A DNA stretch of 64,000 nucleotides from Polaribacter sejongensis (GCF_038024065.1 NZ_CP150667.1:3293501-3357500), one strand, 5' to 3'; counted from the stretch's first letter, positions 16,039 through 25,295 are shown. Notes: generated by a model from the sequence alone, not told the origin. Made by a program: numbers and translations.

Positions 16039-18236
16039 AAAAACAAATATTAGCATTTTTATTGTTGCTTTCTATAACTGTAAATAGTCAAGAAAAGCAG
16101 CCAAAAATAGGTTTGGTTCTAAGTGGAGGAGGCGCAAAAGGCTTTGCTCATATTGGGGTTTTAAAAGAAATTGATAAAGCAGGTTTACAGATAGATTATG
16201 TAGGCGGTACCAGTATGGGCGCAATTATAGGAGGTTTATATTCAATAGGGTATTCTGGTGATCAGATAGAGCAGATTGTTTTAGAAACTGATTTTATGGC
16301 ACTTTTACAAGATAAGTTGCCTCGAAATTCTGAACCTTTTTTTGAAAAAGAATTTGGCGAAAAGACAGTAATTACTTTGCCTGTTGACAAAGGCTCCATA
16401 GGTTTTCCGGTGGCCGTTTCTAAAGGTCAGAATGTCTTAAACTTTTTAACAGAATTATCATCATCAGTAGAACTTATTAATGATTTTAAAAAATTTCCTA
16501 TTCCTTTCTTTTGTATTGCTACAGATGTAGAAAATGGGAGTCCTGTTTTATTGGAAAAGGGTTCTTTGCCTTTGGCTTTAAGGGCTAGTGGATCTTTCCC
16601 TACGTTATTAAATCCGGTTGTTGTAGATGATAAATTATTGGTAGATGGCGGGATAGCTAATAATTTCCCTATTAGTGTCATGAAATCTAAAGGGGTTGAT
16701 GTGGTGATAGGAGTTGATGTGGAAGGGAATTTATATGAAAAAGAGAATCTAAATTCTATTGTGGCTCTTTTAAATCAGATAGTTAGTTATCAGATGTATA
16801 AAACTACAGACATGGAAAAAGAAAAATTAGACGTTTATATTCATCCTGTTGTTAATGATTATAATGTGGTTAGTTTTGATGATAAACAAAATATTTTAGA
16901 AATAGGAATTAAAGAAGGAAAGAAATTTAGCAATGTTTTTAAAGAATTAGCAGAAAAGCAAGTACATAAAAGAGAACGTAAAAAGTTAAATTTTGATAAA
17001 GAAAAATTTTCGATTACAGATATTAATTTGTCTGGATGTAACATCTATACCAGAGCTTTTGTTTTAGGTAAAATAAAGATAAAATCTGGAGATAGTTTAA
17101 CGAGAAAAGAAATTACAAAAAGAATTCACCTCTTATCTGCTACAAAAAATTACGAACGAATAACGTATAATTTAACAAAAAAGGAAGATGATACGTATAA
17201 CCTAAAACTGAATTTAAACGAATCAAGTGGGAGTGCTAATCTAAAATTAGGTATCCATTATGATTATTTATATAAGTCTGGTCTTTTGGCAAATTATAAT
17301 AAGAAACACTTTCTATTAAATAATGATATGCTTTCTTTGAACCTTGTTTTAGGAGATAATTTAAGGTATAACTTAGATTATTTTGTAGATAATGGATTTT
17401 ATGTTAGTTATGGTTTTAGATCTAGGTACAATCATTTTAGAACAAACTCTAAGTTTAATTCCATTATATCTCAGTTTCCTTCTGTTAGCAGTATTAATTT
17501 AAAATATACAGATATTACCAATCAATTTTTTCTGCAAACAACTTTTAATAGAAGATTTGCTCTAGGTTTAGGTGTAGAGTATAAATATGTAAAGGCAACT
17601 ACAGAAACAATTGCTTCTGAAACTAATGAAGCTACTGTTTTTGATAATAGTAACTATTTTAATTCTTTTGGCTATTTAAAGTTAGATACTTATGATAAAA
17701 AATATTTTCCTACAAAAGGATATTTTGCAGACTTAAACTTTAAGTGGTACATGGTTTCATCAGATCATAATGATGATTTCTCGCAATTTGCCCAAACAAA
17801 AGGAACTTTAGGTTTTGCTACTACTTTTTTAGATAAACTTACTCTACAGGTAACAAGTGAAGCTGGTTTTACATTAAACGATGTGGATTCTGATGTTTTT
17901 GATTTTTACTTGGGAGGATACAACCAAAACTATATTAATACTTTTGTGCCTTTCTACGGCTATGAGTTTGGGGAACTTTCAGATAATACTTATGTTAAGA
18001 CCGAGTTTAATTTAAGATATGCCTTTGCTAGTAAACATTATGCAACCTTTATAGCCAATTACGGACGTTTAGATGAAAATATTTTTAAAAACATAGACCT
18101 TTTTACTGATGTTAAATCTGGTTACGCTCTTGGTTACAGTTATAATTCTTTTGTAGGTCCTTTAGAAATAAAATATAGCTGGTCTCCAGATACTAAAGAA
18201 CAATATTGGTTGTTTAATTTAGGTTTTTGGTTTTAG
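16035..18236 (+). CDS. Patatin-like phospholipase fused to an Omp85-type outer-membrane barrel
   Basis: A 733-residue protein with a signal peptide (residues 1-18). The patatin domain (about 23-310) has the oxyanion loop GGGAKG at 31-36, the nucleophile Ser60 in GTSMG and Asp204 in DGG, the complete Ser-Asp dyad. Residues about 325-410 form a POTRA-like domain (NLSGCNIYTRAFVLGKIKIK), and the rest is a 16-strand-type barrel ending NLGFWF. This is the PlpD/type Vd autotransporter layout, predicted to expose or retain a lipase at the cell surface or periplasmic face. The 4-bp overlap with uvrC implies translational coupling without functional relation. Confidence 0.9.
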   Translation: MKKQILAFLLLLSITVNSQEKQPKIGLVLSGGGAKGFAHIGVLKEIDKAGLQIDYVGGTSMGAIIGGLYSIGYSGDQIEQIVLETDFMALLQDKLPRNSEPFFEKEFGEKTVITLPVDKGSIGFPVAVSKGQNVLNFLTELSSSVELINDFKKFPIPFFCIATDVENGSPVLLEKGSLPLALRASGSFPTLLNPVVVDDKLLVDGGIANNFPISVMKSKGVDVVIGVDVEGNLYEKENLNSIVALLNQIVSYQMYKTTDMEKEKLDVYIHPVVNDYNVVSFDDKQNILEIGIKEGKKFSNVFKELAEKQVHKRERKKLNFDKEKFSITDINLSGCNIYTRAFVLGKIKIKSGDSLTRKEITKRIHLLSATKNYERITYNLTKKEDDTYNLKLNLNESSGSANLKLGIHYDYLYKSGLLANYNKKHFLLNNDMLSLNLVLGDNLRYNLDYFVDNGFYVSYGFRSRYNHFRTNSKFNSIISQFPSVSSINLKYTDITNQFFLQTTFNRRFALGLGVEYKYVKATTETIASETNEATVFDNSNYFNSFGYLKLDTYDKKYFPTKGYFADLNFKWYMVSSDHNDDFSQFAQTKGTLGFATTFLDKLTLQVTSEAGFTLNDVDSDVFDFYLGGYNQNYINTFVPFYGYEFGELSDNTYVKTEFNLRYAFASKHYATFIANYGRLDENIFKNIDLFTDVKSGYALGYSYNSFVGPLEIKYSWSPDTKEQYWLFNLGFWF

Positions 18237-18550
18237 TAATAAGCCTATAAACATTAGTAATACTCTTCTAAAATTAACTTTTATTTTCTGTTGATATTAT
18301 TAGTGTAATACTAGATTTCTTTTTTGTACATACTCTATTGTATATTAAACTAAATGGGCAAGAATATTAAACGTGTCTAAGTTCTAACCTCATAATAAAG
18401 AATTTTATTATGGAATAAGAGTATAAGGCTTGCTGTTATTTGTGTGTAGTTATGCATTTAAACACCTTTAACTTACACGGTGTTACTGTTTGCTTTCTAT
18501 TTACTAAACTTAAGAACAGCTGCATTTAGAAAGCTGTAAAGTATTTAACA
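18237..18550. other. Intergenic stretch without a gene; one 9-bp hairpin
   Basis: AT-rich sequence between patatin and the shared terminator. A perfect stem CATAATAAA (18391-18399) and TTTATTATG (18404-18412) with a four-base loop lacks a T run. A second inverted repeat, ACAGCT/AGCTGT, lies near 18517-18538. No reading frame, tRNA or known RNA motif was seen. Confidence 0.45.
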
Positions 18551-18585
18551 AAAAAAACCATGAAGAGCGCTTCATGGTTTTTTTT
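18551..18585. terminator. Bidirectional intrinsic terminator
   Basis: Stem AAAAAACCATGAAG with CTTCATGGTTTTTT around 18552-18583 and a four-base loop, with A and T runs on both sides. It closes the PiT gene on minus and can also stop plus-strand transcription from uvrC-patatin. Confidence 0.88.
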
Positions 18586-18600
18586 GAAATATAATAAGTA

Positions 18601-20856
18601 TTATAATTTTACTTGTTTTGTGCTTAAATGAAACTCTTCATACGTTTCTAATAAACTCATTAAAGCTTTTATTAAATCTTTTGTTTCTAATAATACACTA
18701 AAGTATAAAGTTGTGTTTTTAGGACTAGTTTCATCTGTTCTAATTCTTGCAACTTGCTTTTCAATAGAAGATCTTACGCTTTGTAACAACTCATTCTTTT
18801 CTATTAATAGGCTGTTTAAATTGTCTAATTCTCTCTTTTCAAAAATATTAGCTTCTTTAGTTAATAAAGCAGATAAGGCTACATCAATAGTTTTTAAATC
18901 TTTTATTTGCCCTTTCTTTAAGTTTTTATGATTGTTATTTACGTGTTTGTAGCTTGCTCTAGAAATATAACTAATAGATTGCGCTATGTCTTGTAAATAC
19001 CCTAAAACCATAATATAAAATCTACTTGCTTCTACAGAAGTTTCATCTAAAGATTTAATAAAATAGAAAACGCCATCTTTCAAACCATCTATTTCATCAT
19101 TAAGTTTGGCAACGTGTTTGTCTGTTTTACGTAATTTATTTAAATCGTGGTTTGCTAAATCATTTACCACATTGGTGTATAATTTATTTACACGGGTTAT
19201 AACTTCAGAAATATGATCTGCGCTTTCTTCAATTACACCATTAATAGTAATCAATTCGGCTCTTTCTATATATACTTGTTTTTTTACTTCTTTAGATCTT
19301 CTTCTGTGAATTAGACTGTTTCTTCCAATTAAGAATGCAACAAGGGCCAATAGAATAGGAATCATAACCATATCCCAACTAATTAAGTAAGCTACTAAAG
19401 CTGCAGCTAAAAAGGCTGTAATTGCGGTTAAAAACCATCCACCAACAACATTTATTACTCCGGCAACTCTGTAAACTGCACTTTCACGTCCCCAAGCTCT
19501 ATCTGCCAAAGAAGTACCCATAGCAACCATAAATGTTACATAAGTAGTAGATAATGGTAATTTCATAGAAGTTGCAATAGATATTAAGATACCAGCAACA
19601 ATTAAGTTAACAGAAGCTCTTACTAAATCGAAAGCAGGTAACTCGTATGTTTTATCTTTCGGTAATTCTATTACCGGTTTTTGAAACTTAGAATCTACAT
19701 AATTCAATGCTTTTTTCGGGAAAATTTTAGCAATTCCGAAGTTAAGACCCATTGCAAATCTTACCACAACTCTAGATAAAGGGTTTGGTTGAAATTTTTC
19801 ATGTCCTTCTCCCTGACGAGATAAATCGATACCTGTTTTTATTACATTTTGTGCTTTACTAGAAGTCCATAAAGTAACTACCATTATAGCGCCTGCAATT
19901 AATAATAACCAAATGTTAGAAGGTACTTTTTTTGCTAAAATACCCATAGAAAATGCATCTGCTTCAATACCAGAGATACTCCAAGATTGGTAAGAGTTCC
20001 ATGCTGCAATTGGTACCCCTACAAAGTTTACCAAGTCATTTCCAGAGAAAGCCATTGCTAACGAAAAAGTACCAACTCCAATAATCAATTTTAAAATATT
20101 AACTTTAAAAAACTGAATTAAAATTTGAGAAATTATAGCCCAGATAACAAAGCTTCCTAAAATAATAGCTAAAGTGTTTCCTTCAATTAAATGTGCTATA
20201 TCAGAATACCAAGGAGTTCCTTTCATTCCTTTTATAATGATAAAGTAGGTAATTGCAGTAATTGCAAATCCACCAAATAGCGCACTAATATAAGTAGCTC
20301 TCTTATTAAAGTTAAAAGTATAAATAAGTCTCGATACAAACTGTACAAGTGCACCTACAGAGAATGCGACGACAACGGATAATAGTATTCCATTAATAAT
20401 TTCAAAAGCTTTTTCATGGTTAATATAACTCCAAATATCTGAAATAGATTGTGCTTCGTTAGCAGATATTTTTATTAAAGAAATACAAACGGCAGCTCCT
20501 AAAAGTTCAAACACAATAGAAACGGTTGTAGATGTAGGCATCCCGAGCGTGTTAAAGATATCTAGTAATAAAATATCTGTAATCATTACTGCCATAAAAA
20601 TGAACATAATATCTTGGAACATAAACATGTTAGGGTTAAAAATTCCTTTACGTGCAACTTCCATCATTCCACTAGAGGTAACTGCTCCAAAAAACACACC
20701 TAAACTTGCAATTATCATAATATTTCTTACAGATATTGCTTTTGAGCCTATGGCTGAATTTAAGAAGTTAACGGCGTCATTACTAACTCCTATAACTAAA
20801 TCTACTATAGCTAAAACAGCTAGAGCTACTAACATTAAAATATATGGATCTCCCAT
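18601..20856 (-). CDS. PiT-family inorganic phosphate permease with C-terminal PhoU-like domain
   Basis: A 751-residue inner-membrane transporter. The first PiT signature GVSNDAVNFLNSAIGSKA starts at residue 23, followed by GMPTSTTVSI; the second half has FSGNDLVNFVGVP and MKLPLSTTYVTFMVAMGTSLADRAWGR. This gives the inverted duplication of low-affinity phosphate/cation symporters. After about residue 510 there is a basic linker (IHRRRSKEVKKQ) and a helical PhoU/DUF47-like cytoplasmic domain to the end. Fused permease-PhoU proteins are usual in Bacteroidota. It lies downstream of the OprP-like porin in the same orientation with its own Pho-box-like promoter. The ATG at 20856 fits the promoter spacing. 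Confidence 0.93.
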   Translation of the reverse strand: MGDPYILMLVALAVLAIVDLVIGVSNDAVNFLNSAIGSKAISVRNIMIIASLGVFFGAVTSSGMMEVARKGIFNPNMFMFQDIMFIFMAVMITDILLLDIFNTLGMPTSTTVSIVFELLGAAVCISLIKISANEAQSISDIWSYINHEKAFEIINGILLSVVVAFSVGALVQFVSRLIYTFNFNKRATYISALFGGFAITAITYFIIIKGMKGTPWYSDIAHLIEGNTLAIILGSFVIWAIISQILIQFFKVNILKLIIGVGTFSLAMAFSGNDLVNFVGVPIAAWNSYQSWSISGIEADAFSMGILAKKVPSNIWLLLIAGAIMVVTLWTSSKAQNVIKTGIDLSRQGEGHEKFQPNPLSRVVVRFAMGLNFGIAKIFPKKALNYVDSKFQKPVIELPKDKTYELPAFDLVRASVNLIVAGILISIATSMKLPLSTTYVTFMVAMGTSLADRAWGRESAVYRVAGVINVVGGWFLTAITAFLAAALVAYLISWDMVMIPILLALVAFLIGRNSLIHRRRSKEVKKQVYIERAELITINGVIEESADHISEVITRVNKLYTNVVNDLANHDLNKLRKTDKHVAKLNDEIDGLKDGVFYFIKSLDETSVEASRFYIMVLGYLQDIAQSISYISRASYKHVNNNHKNLKKGQIKDLKTIDVALSALLTKEANIFEKRELDNLNSLLIEKNELLQSVRSSIEKQVARIRTDETSPKNTTLYFSVLLETKDLIKALMSLLETYEEFHLSTKQVKL

Positions 20857-20882
20857 TTTGTTTATTTAATTTTTTTGTTGTG

Positions 20883-20927
20883 CAAATTTACAAACATATA
20901 AAATTGCTAATGTTATGTTTATGTTAT
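20883..20927 (-). promoter_or_regulatory. PiT promoter with Pho-box-like repeat
   Basis: The minus strand reads ATAACATAAACATAACAT at 20927-20910, two ATAACAT units separated by 4 bp (11-bp period). Twelve bp downstream is TATGTTTG (20898-20891), an exact -7 element, with a second one (TAAATTTG, 20890-20883) right after it. The repeat occupies the -33 region, where an activator would sit. Confidence 0.6.
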
Positions 20928-20938
20928 CTTAATCGATA

Positions 20939-22147
20939 TTAAAAATGAATATCTACTTGCAACCTAAAACGTAATTTATTTGTGCTAAAACCAATATCAG
21001 TATAGCTTAGGTCTGTTTGTACTTTTAATTTATGACCTGCCATGTATTTAGATACTCCTAAAGTATATTCATTTTCGGCTCCTTCACCTGTTATTTTTTT
21101 GTCTAAAGTAACGTTGGTGTAACGTGCAGATACTTCTATTGTTTTAGATACTAAATACCCTGTTTGTAAATTTAAACCATTACCAACCTGAACTGCATCT
21201 CCAGTTAAACTGCCATCAGAATTTTTAGCTAATGCATCGTCTGCATTTCTATTTGCATATTCTGCCATAAAGGAAAAACCATTATGTTTATACATCGCAT
21301 CAAAATAAAGTGTAGAAATATTTGTAGAGAAAAAACCAGTATCATTATACATATAAGAACCTTGGTTACTTCTTGTTTTAGAAGCGTTGTTGTTAAAGTC
21401 GTAAGCAAAAGCTAACGATAGCTTTGGGTCTTTTTCAAATTTTAAATCACTTCCTAAATAATCTCCTTTACTTGCAAAATCTCCAAAAGGAAACAATTCT
21501 ATTCTTGTAGTGTATTGATGTCCTCCTATATTACCTGTTGTAATATTTCTACCTTCTCCTTGCGCAATGGAAACTGTTTCTTTAACAAGAAAGCGATCTG
21601 AAAGGTTAAAATGGTGTTTTAATTGAATTCCCATATCTCTGTCTATATTAAAATTACTATTTAATATAGATCTGTCTACCATTTGCATATTGGCAGATGA
21701 AATTAAACGTTCTCTGTTTCCTGGAAGCTTTGTTTGTCCAAACCATAATACAAAATTTCCAGAAAAATTCCATTTTAAAACAGCGTCTAAAATATATCTA
21801 GGTGCATCGTGTGTAAACTCAGAAGCACCAGCTTGATCTCTGTTAGATAAACCTAATTCTACTTTATATTTTAGTTTTGGAGAAAAAGCAAAACCATCAA
21901 ATTTTAAGCGAGATCTTCTAATTAACATAGAAGATTCCGGGTTAGATAACCCGTTACTTACATCCCATTTAGAAATTGCTAGTGTTTGAAATCTTAATCC
22001 AACCTTCATTGTAAAGGTACTGTCTTTACCAATTAAGTTAAAGAGGCCATTTCCAAATTTAGGTGCGTTTGTTTCTTGTGCTTGTATACTTAAAAAAGCA
22101 CACATAATAATGAGAACTACTACTTTACGTAGTGTTGGAAATTGCAT
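20939..22147 (-). CDS. Phosphate-selective porin, OprO/OprP family
   Basis: A 402-residue outer-membrane porin starting at the ATG at 22147; an upstream in-frame start at 22171 would add MHRQKLII before the signal peptide and is less likely. The signal peptide is MQFPTLRKVVVLIIMCAFLSIQAQ. The mature part shows LIRRSRLKFDGFAFSPKLKYK, a pattern typical of OprP-type barrels, and amphipathic strands to the final LQVDIHF. It lies 82 bp upstream of the PiT permease in the same direction, so phosphate crosses the outer membrane here and the inner membrane through PiT. Its promoter carries the best Pho-box-like repeat in the window. Confidence 0.87.
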   Translation of the reverse strand: MQFPTLRKVVVLIIMCAFLSIQAQETNAPKFGNGLFNLIGKDSTFTMKVGLRFQTLAISKWDVSNGLSNPESSMLIRRSRLKFDGFAFSPKLKYKVELGLSNRDQAGASEFTHDAPRYILDAVLKWNFSGNFVLWFGQTKLPGNRERLISSANMQMVDRSILNSNFNIDRDMGIQLKHHFNLSDRFLVKETVSIAQGEGRNITTGNIGGHQYTTRIELFPFGDFASKGDYLGSDLKFEKDPKLSLAFAYDFNNNASKTRSNQGSYMYNDTGFFSTNISTLYFDAMYKHNGFSFMAEYANRNADDALAKNSDGSLTGDAVQVGNGLNLQTGYLVSKTIEVSARYTNVTLDKKITGEGAENEYTLGVSKYMAGHKLKVQTDLSYTDIGFSTNKLRFRLQVDIHF

Positions 22148-22168
22148 AATTATTAGTTTTTGTCGATG

Positions 22169-22202
22169 CAAAGAACCGTTAACAATGTTAAATTAATGTT
22201 AA
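22169..22202 (-). promoter_or_regulatory. Porin promoter with Pho-box-like repeat
   Basis: The minus strand reads TTAACATTAATTTAACAT at 22202-22185, two perfect TTAACAT units with an 11-bp period, followed by a further TTAAC at 22183-22179. A weak -7 element (GTTCTTTG, 22176-22169) is 8 bp downstream. Confidence 0.6.
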
Positions 22203-22218
22203 TTCAGTATTAAGTAAA

Positions 22219-22246
22219 CAAAAAAACTGCCTTGGTGAGAGGCAGT
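22219..22246 (-). terminator. Orphan intrinsic terminator on the minus strand
   Basis: Stem ACTGCCT/AGGCAGT (22226-22232 and 22240-22246) followed on the minus strand by seven T. No open frame ends before it: the porin lies downstream and the TonB receptor is divergent. The loop CTCACCA is complementary to GGTGAG on the same strand at 22326-22321. Confidence 0.65.
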
Positions 22247-22345
22247 AGATCATAAATTGTAGTCGACAAAAACTAATTTAATTTATGGTAATCTTTATTT
22301 CTAAAGAATAGTTCAAATATCTCACCAAAAATTAAAATGAATGTT
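22219..22345 (-). ncRNA. Candidate small structured RNA ending at the orphan terminator
   Basis: A minus-strand -7 element TAATTTTG (22357-22350) would start a transcript near 22344 that stops at the terminator at 22219-22246, giving about 125 nt. Near its 5' end GGTGAG can pair with CTCACC in the terminator loop, which would form a pseudoknot or an alternative fold. No -33 TTG is seen. It lies between two Pho-box-like promoters. This is an inference from sequence only. Confidence 0.3.
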
Positions 22346-22383
22346 TTTTCAAAATTAAAAAAATGTTAACGATTTATACCCGC

Positions 22384-22425
22384 TTAACATTTAGTTAATG
22401 TTTTTGTGATGCAAGCATAATTTAA
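22384..22425 (+). promoter_or_regulatory. TonB-receptor promoter with Pho-box-like repeat
   Basis: TTAACATTTAGTTAATGT at 22384-22401 has two TTAA(C/T)(A/G)T units with an 11-bp period. A partial -7 element, TAATTTAA (22418-22425), lies 16 bp downstream. Another TTAAC is at 22366-22370. Confidence 0.5.
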
Positions 22426-22484
22426 AGCTAACATAGAATTTACAAATGCGGTGGACTTTTGCGGCAGTAAATTATACGAAAAAA

Positions 22485-25295
22485 ATGAAAAAATTTTTAT
22501 TTATTACTTTTTTAGCTTTTAGTCAATTATTAGTAGCCCAAAGTCAAGGTACATTAAAGGGTATACTATCTGACAAAGAAACAAATAATGAACCGTTGCC
22601 TTTTGCAAACGTTCTTATTAAAGGAACCGCAATGGGTACAACTACCGATTTTGATGGAAATTATGTATTAAAAGTACCAGCAGGAACTCATACTGTTGTT
22701 TTTAGTTTTTTAGGATACAAAACAATTGAAAAATCAATTACAATTGCTGTAGGAGAAACTTTAACGATAAATCAAATACTATCTGCAGAAGAAGGAGTTT
22801 CTTTAGAAGAGGTAGTCGTAAGGTCTTTTAAAAGTAAAGAAACAGTGTCTGCTTTGTTATTAGAGCAAAAGAAGGCTGTTACTATACAAACAAAAATTGG
22901 AGCTCAAGAATTATCAAAAAAAGGAGTTAGTGATGTTGCTGTAGCATTAACAAAAACAACAGGGATTTCTAAAGAACAAGGTTCTGGAGGCGTTTTTGTT
23001 CGTGGTTTAGGAGATAGATACAATGTTACTACTTTAAATGGTTTGCCTTTACCTTCTAATAATGCTTCAAGAAAAAATATAGATTTAGATATTTTTTCTA
23101 CAGATATTGTAGGATATATTGGAATAGATAAGACGTATAATGCTAGTAATTATGGCGATTTTGCTGGAGCTAATGTTGATATAGCTTCTAAAAATTATAC
23201 AGGAAAAGGTTTCTTTGAAGTAGGTGTTGGATCTGGTGTAAATTCAGAAGCAATTTCTCAAAGTGATTTTTACTTAACTGATGGTCCAAACACATCTGGT
23301 TTCTACAAGAAAAATTATCCTGCATTTCCTTTAAATAATTATAATTTTACTACAAGTTGGGATAGAGAAAAAACAGGAACTCCTATTAATTCTAGTTTTT
23401 CTATTAAGGGAGGAGACTCATATAGTTTAGGAGAAAATACAAAATTAAATATTTTTGCAGTTGCTTCTTTTGATAATGAGTTTAAATTTAAAGAAGGAGT
23501 TTCTAGAGGTAGTGTAAATGTTTCTGGTGTAGCAAGAAGAGATTACACTTTTAAAAGTTATGCATATGAAACGAATGCAACCTTTATGGGAAATATGGTT
23601 TTAAAACATAAAGATCACACTTTTAAATATAATGGTTTAGGAGTAAATACTTCTAGTCAGAAACAAGATGAATATGCAGGTACTGTAGATATTTTTGATT
23701 ATGCACCTGAGGGAGGCGCATTTGTTCAGCGTCAAACATTTGAAAGAACACAGTTAATAGTTCATCAATTATTAGGAGATCATAGATTAAGTGATCAATT
23801 TCAAGTTAATTGGGGAGGTTCATATAATTTTGTAGATAATAAAGTGCCAAATAGAAGACAAGTTATCTTAACACCAGATAATTGGGATATTCCTGAGGGA
23901 CCAAAATCTTTTAAACAAACAAATAATGAATCTGACAATCATAGGTTTTATCAAAATTTAGAAGAAGAAGAAGTTGCGGCTAATTTTGCTACTTCATATA
24001 AATTCAACAAAAATGAAGATGAAGAATATAAGGGTAAAATTACCTTGGGGTATAATGGAAGATTTAAAAATGTGAAATTTAGAGCAACTCAATTTAATTT
24101 TAGAATTTTAGATAAAAGTAATCAACCTATTATAAGTGATATTTATAATTTAGATGCTTATTTTAATCAAGATAATTTTAATGCAGGTTTGTTCGAAATA
24201 AAAACATTTAGAGGTGGGTTGGGAACAACAAGTACAAATGTTTTATTGCCACAAACGTATGACGGAGATCAAACAATCCATGCTGGTTATGTTTCTTTAG
24301 AATATGTTTTTTCTGATAAATTTTCAGGAGTTTTTGGTGTAAGAGGAGAAGATATCAATCAAACGATCTCTTGGACTACATCTTTAGATCCTTCTGGAGA
24401 TTCTAGTGCTTTAAATATTTTTGAAATACTTCCAGCTATTTCTTTAAAATATATATTAAATGACGATCAAAATTTAAAATTTGCAACAAGTAAAACATAT
24501 ACATTGCCTCAGTATAAAGAAAGAGCTTTGTTTCAATACGAAGATGTAACTCAGGCGTATATAGGAAATCCAGCTTTATATGCTTCTACTGATTATAATG
24601 TCGATTTAAAATGGGATTATTTTCCTAAATCAAGTGAAATTATTTCTTTAGGTCTTTTCGGGAAATATATTCAAAATCCAATTAATGAAGCAACAATAAA
24701 CTCTGCTTCAAATGATATTAGTTGGGTAAACTCTGGTGACAAAGCAACTGCATTTGGTGCAGAATTTGAAATACGAAAAACACTTTTCGATAAAGAGGTA
24801 GAAACTGATGATTACACTACGCTTAAAAACAACTTAACTTTAGGTTTTAACGCATCTTACATGAAATCAAATCAAGATTTAGATGGAGATAAAGTAGTTA
24901 AAGAAACAACAGAAAGAGGATTTCCTATGAGTGTAGATTTTACAAATGATGAAAGTAGAATTTCAGGAGCTTCAGACTTATTATTAAATACAGACGTAAG
25001 TTATTTTAAAGATTTTAAAAATAATAAAAGCCTACAAACAACTGTAGCATATAATTATTTTTCAGATAGAATCTTTGCTCTTGGTACAGAAGGTAAAGGA
25101 GATCTTATAGATGCTGGTGTTGGTACATTAGATCTTATTCTAAAAGGAAAATTAAGTAAGAACTTTGGGGTTAGTTTAACTGCAAAAAACCTATTAAACC
25201 CTACTATAGAAAGAAAGCAAGAAACACAAGATGTAGTTGTATCTTCTTATAAAGCAGGAATGAATGTTAAGTTATCGTTTTCATATAACTTTTAA
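22485..25295 (+). CDS. TonB-dependent outer-membrane receptor with carboxypeptidase-like regulatory domain
   Basis: A 936-residue receptor starting at the ATG at 22485, directly before a signal peptide (MKKFLFITFLAFSQLLVAQ); the frame is open from an ATG at 22446 but that would bury the signal. Residues about 22-105 form a CarboxypepD_reg fold (TLKGILSDKETNNEPLPFANVLIKG begins it). The plug follows with SLEEVVVR, VAVALTKTTGIS and FVRGLGDRYNVTTLNGLPLP. The rest is the 22-strand-type barrel ending VKLSFSYNF. It is followed at 102 bp by a large lipoprotein, a receptor/surface-lipoprotein pair. The Pho-box-like promoter and the adjacent porin suggest uptake of an organic or polymeric phosphorus source, which is inference. 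Confidence 0.9.
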   Translation: MKKFLFITFLAFSQLLVAQSQGTLKGILSDKETNNEPLPFANVLIKGTAMGTTTDFDGNYVLKVPAGTHTVVFSFLGYKTIEKSITIAVGETLTINQILSAEEGVSLEEVVVRSFKSKETVSALLLEQKKAVTIQTKIGAQELSKKGVSDVAVALTKTTGISKEQGSGGVFVRGLGDRYNVTTLNGLPLPSNNASRKNIDLDIFSTDIVGYIGIDKTYNASNYGDFAGANVDIASKNYTGKGFFEVGVGSGVNSEAISQSDFYLTDGPNTSGFYKKNYPAFPLNNYNFTTSWDREKTGTPINSSFSIKGGDSYSLGENTKLNIFAVASFDNEFKFKEGVSRGSVNVSGVARRDYTFKSYAYETNATFMGNMVLKHKDHTFKYNGLGVNTSSQKQDEYAGTVDIFDYAPEGGAFVQRQTFERTQLIVHQLLGDHRLSDQFQVNWGGSYNFVDNKVPNRRQVILTPDNWDIPEGPKSFKQTNNESDNHRFYQNLEEEEVAANFATSYKFNKNEDEEYKGKITLGYNGRFKNVKFRATQFNFRILDKSNQPIISDIYNLDAYFNQDNFNAGLFEIKTFRGGLGTTSTNVLLPQTYDGDQTIHAGYVSLEYVFSDKFSGVFGVRGEDINQTISWTTSLDPSGDSSALNIFEILPAISLKYILNDDQNLKFATSKTYTLPQYKERALFQYEDVTQAYIGNPALYASTDYNVDLKWDYFPKSSEIISLGLFGKYIQNPINEATINSASNDISWVNSGDKATAFGAEFEIRKTLFDKEVETDDYTTLKNNLTLGFNASYMKSNQDLDGDKVVKETTERGFPMSVDFTNDESRISGASDLLLNTDVSYFKDFKNNKSLQTTVAYNYFSDRIFALGTEGKGDLIDAGVGTLDLILKGKLSKNFGVSLTAKNLLNPTIERKQETQDVVVSSYKAGMNVKLSFSYNF

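Larger units (their letters stand above)
22152..22277. repeat. 15-bp perfect inverted repeat of the porin leader sequence
   Basis: TCGACAAAAACTAAT stands on the minus strand in the porin leader (22166-22152) and again on the plus strand at 22263-22277, 96 bp apart. On the plus copy it is followed by an ATG that opens only an eight-codon frame. It looks like an inverted duplication of the leader. Confidence 0.6.

Noticed and set aside
22446..22484. Thirteen-residue extension of the TonB receptor.
   Set aside because: It would precede the signal peptide and has no function; the ATG at 22485 is chosen.
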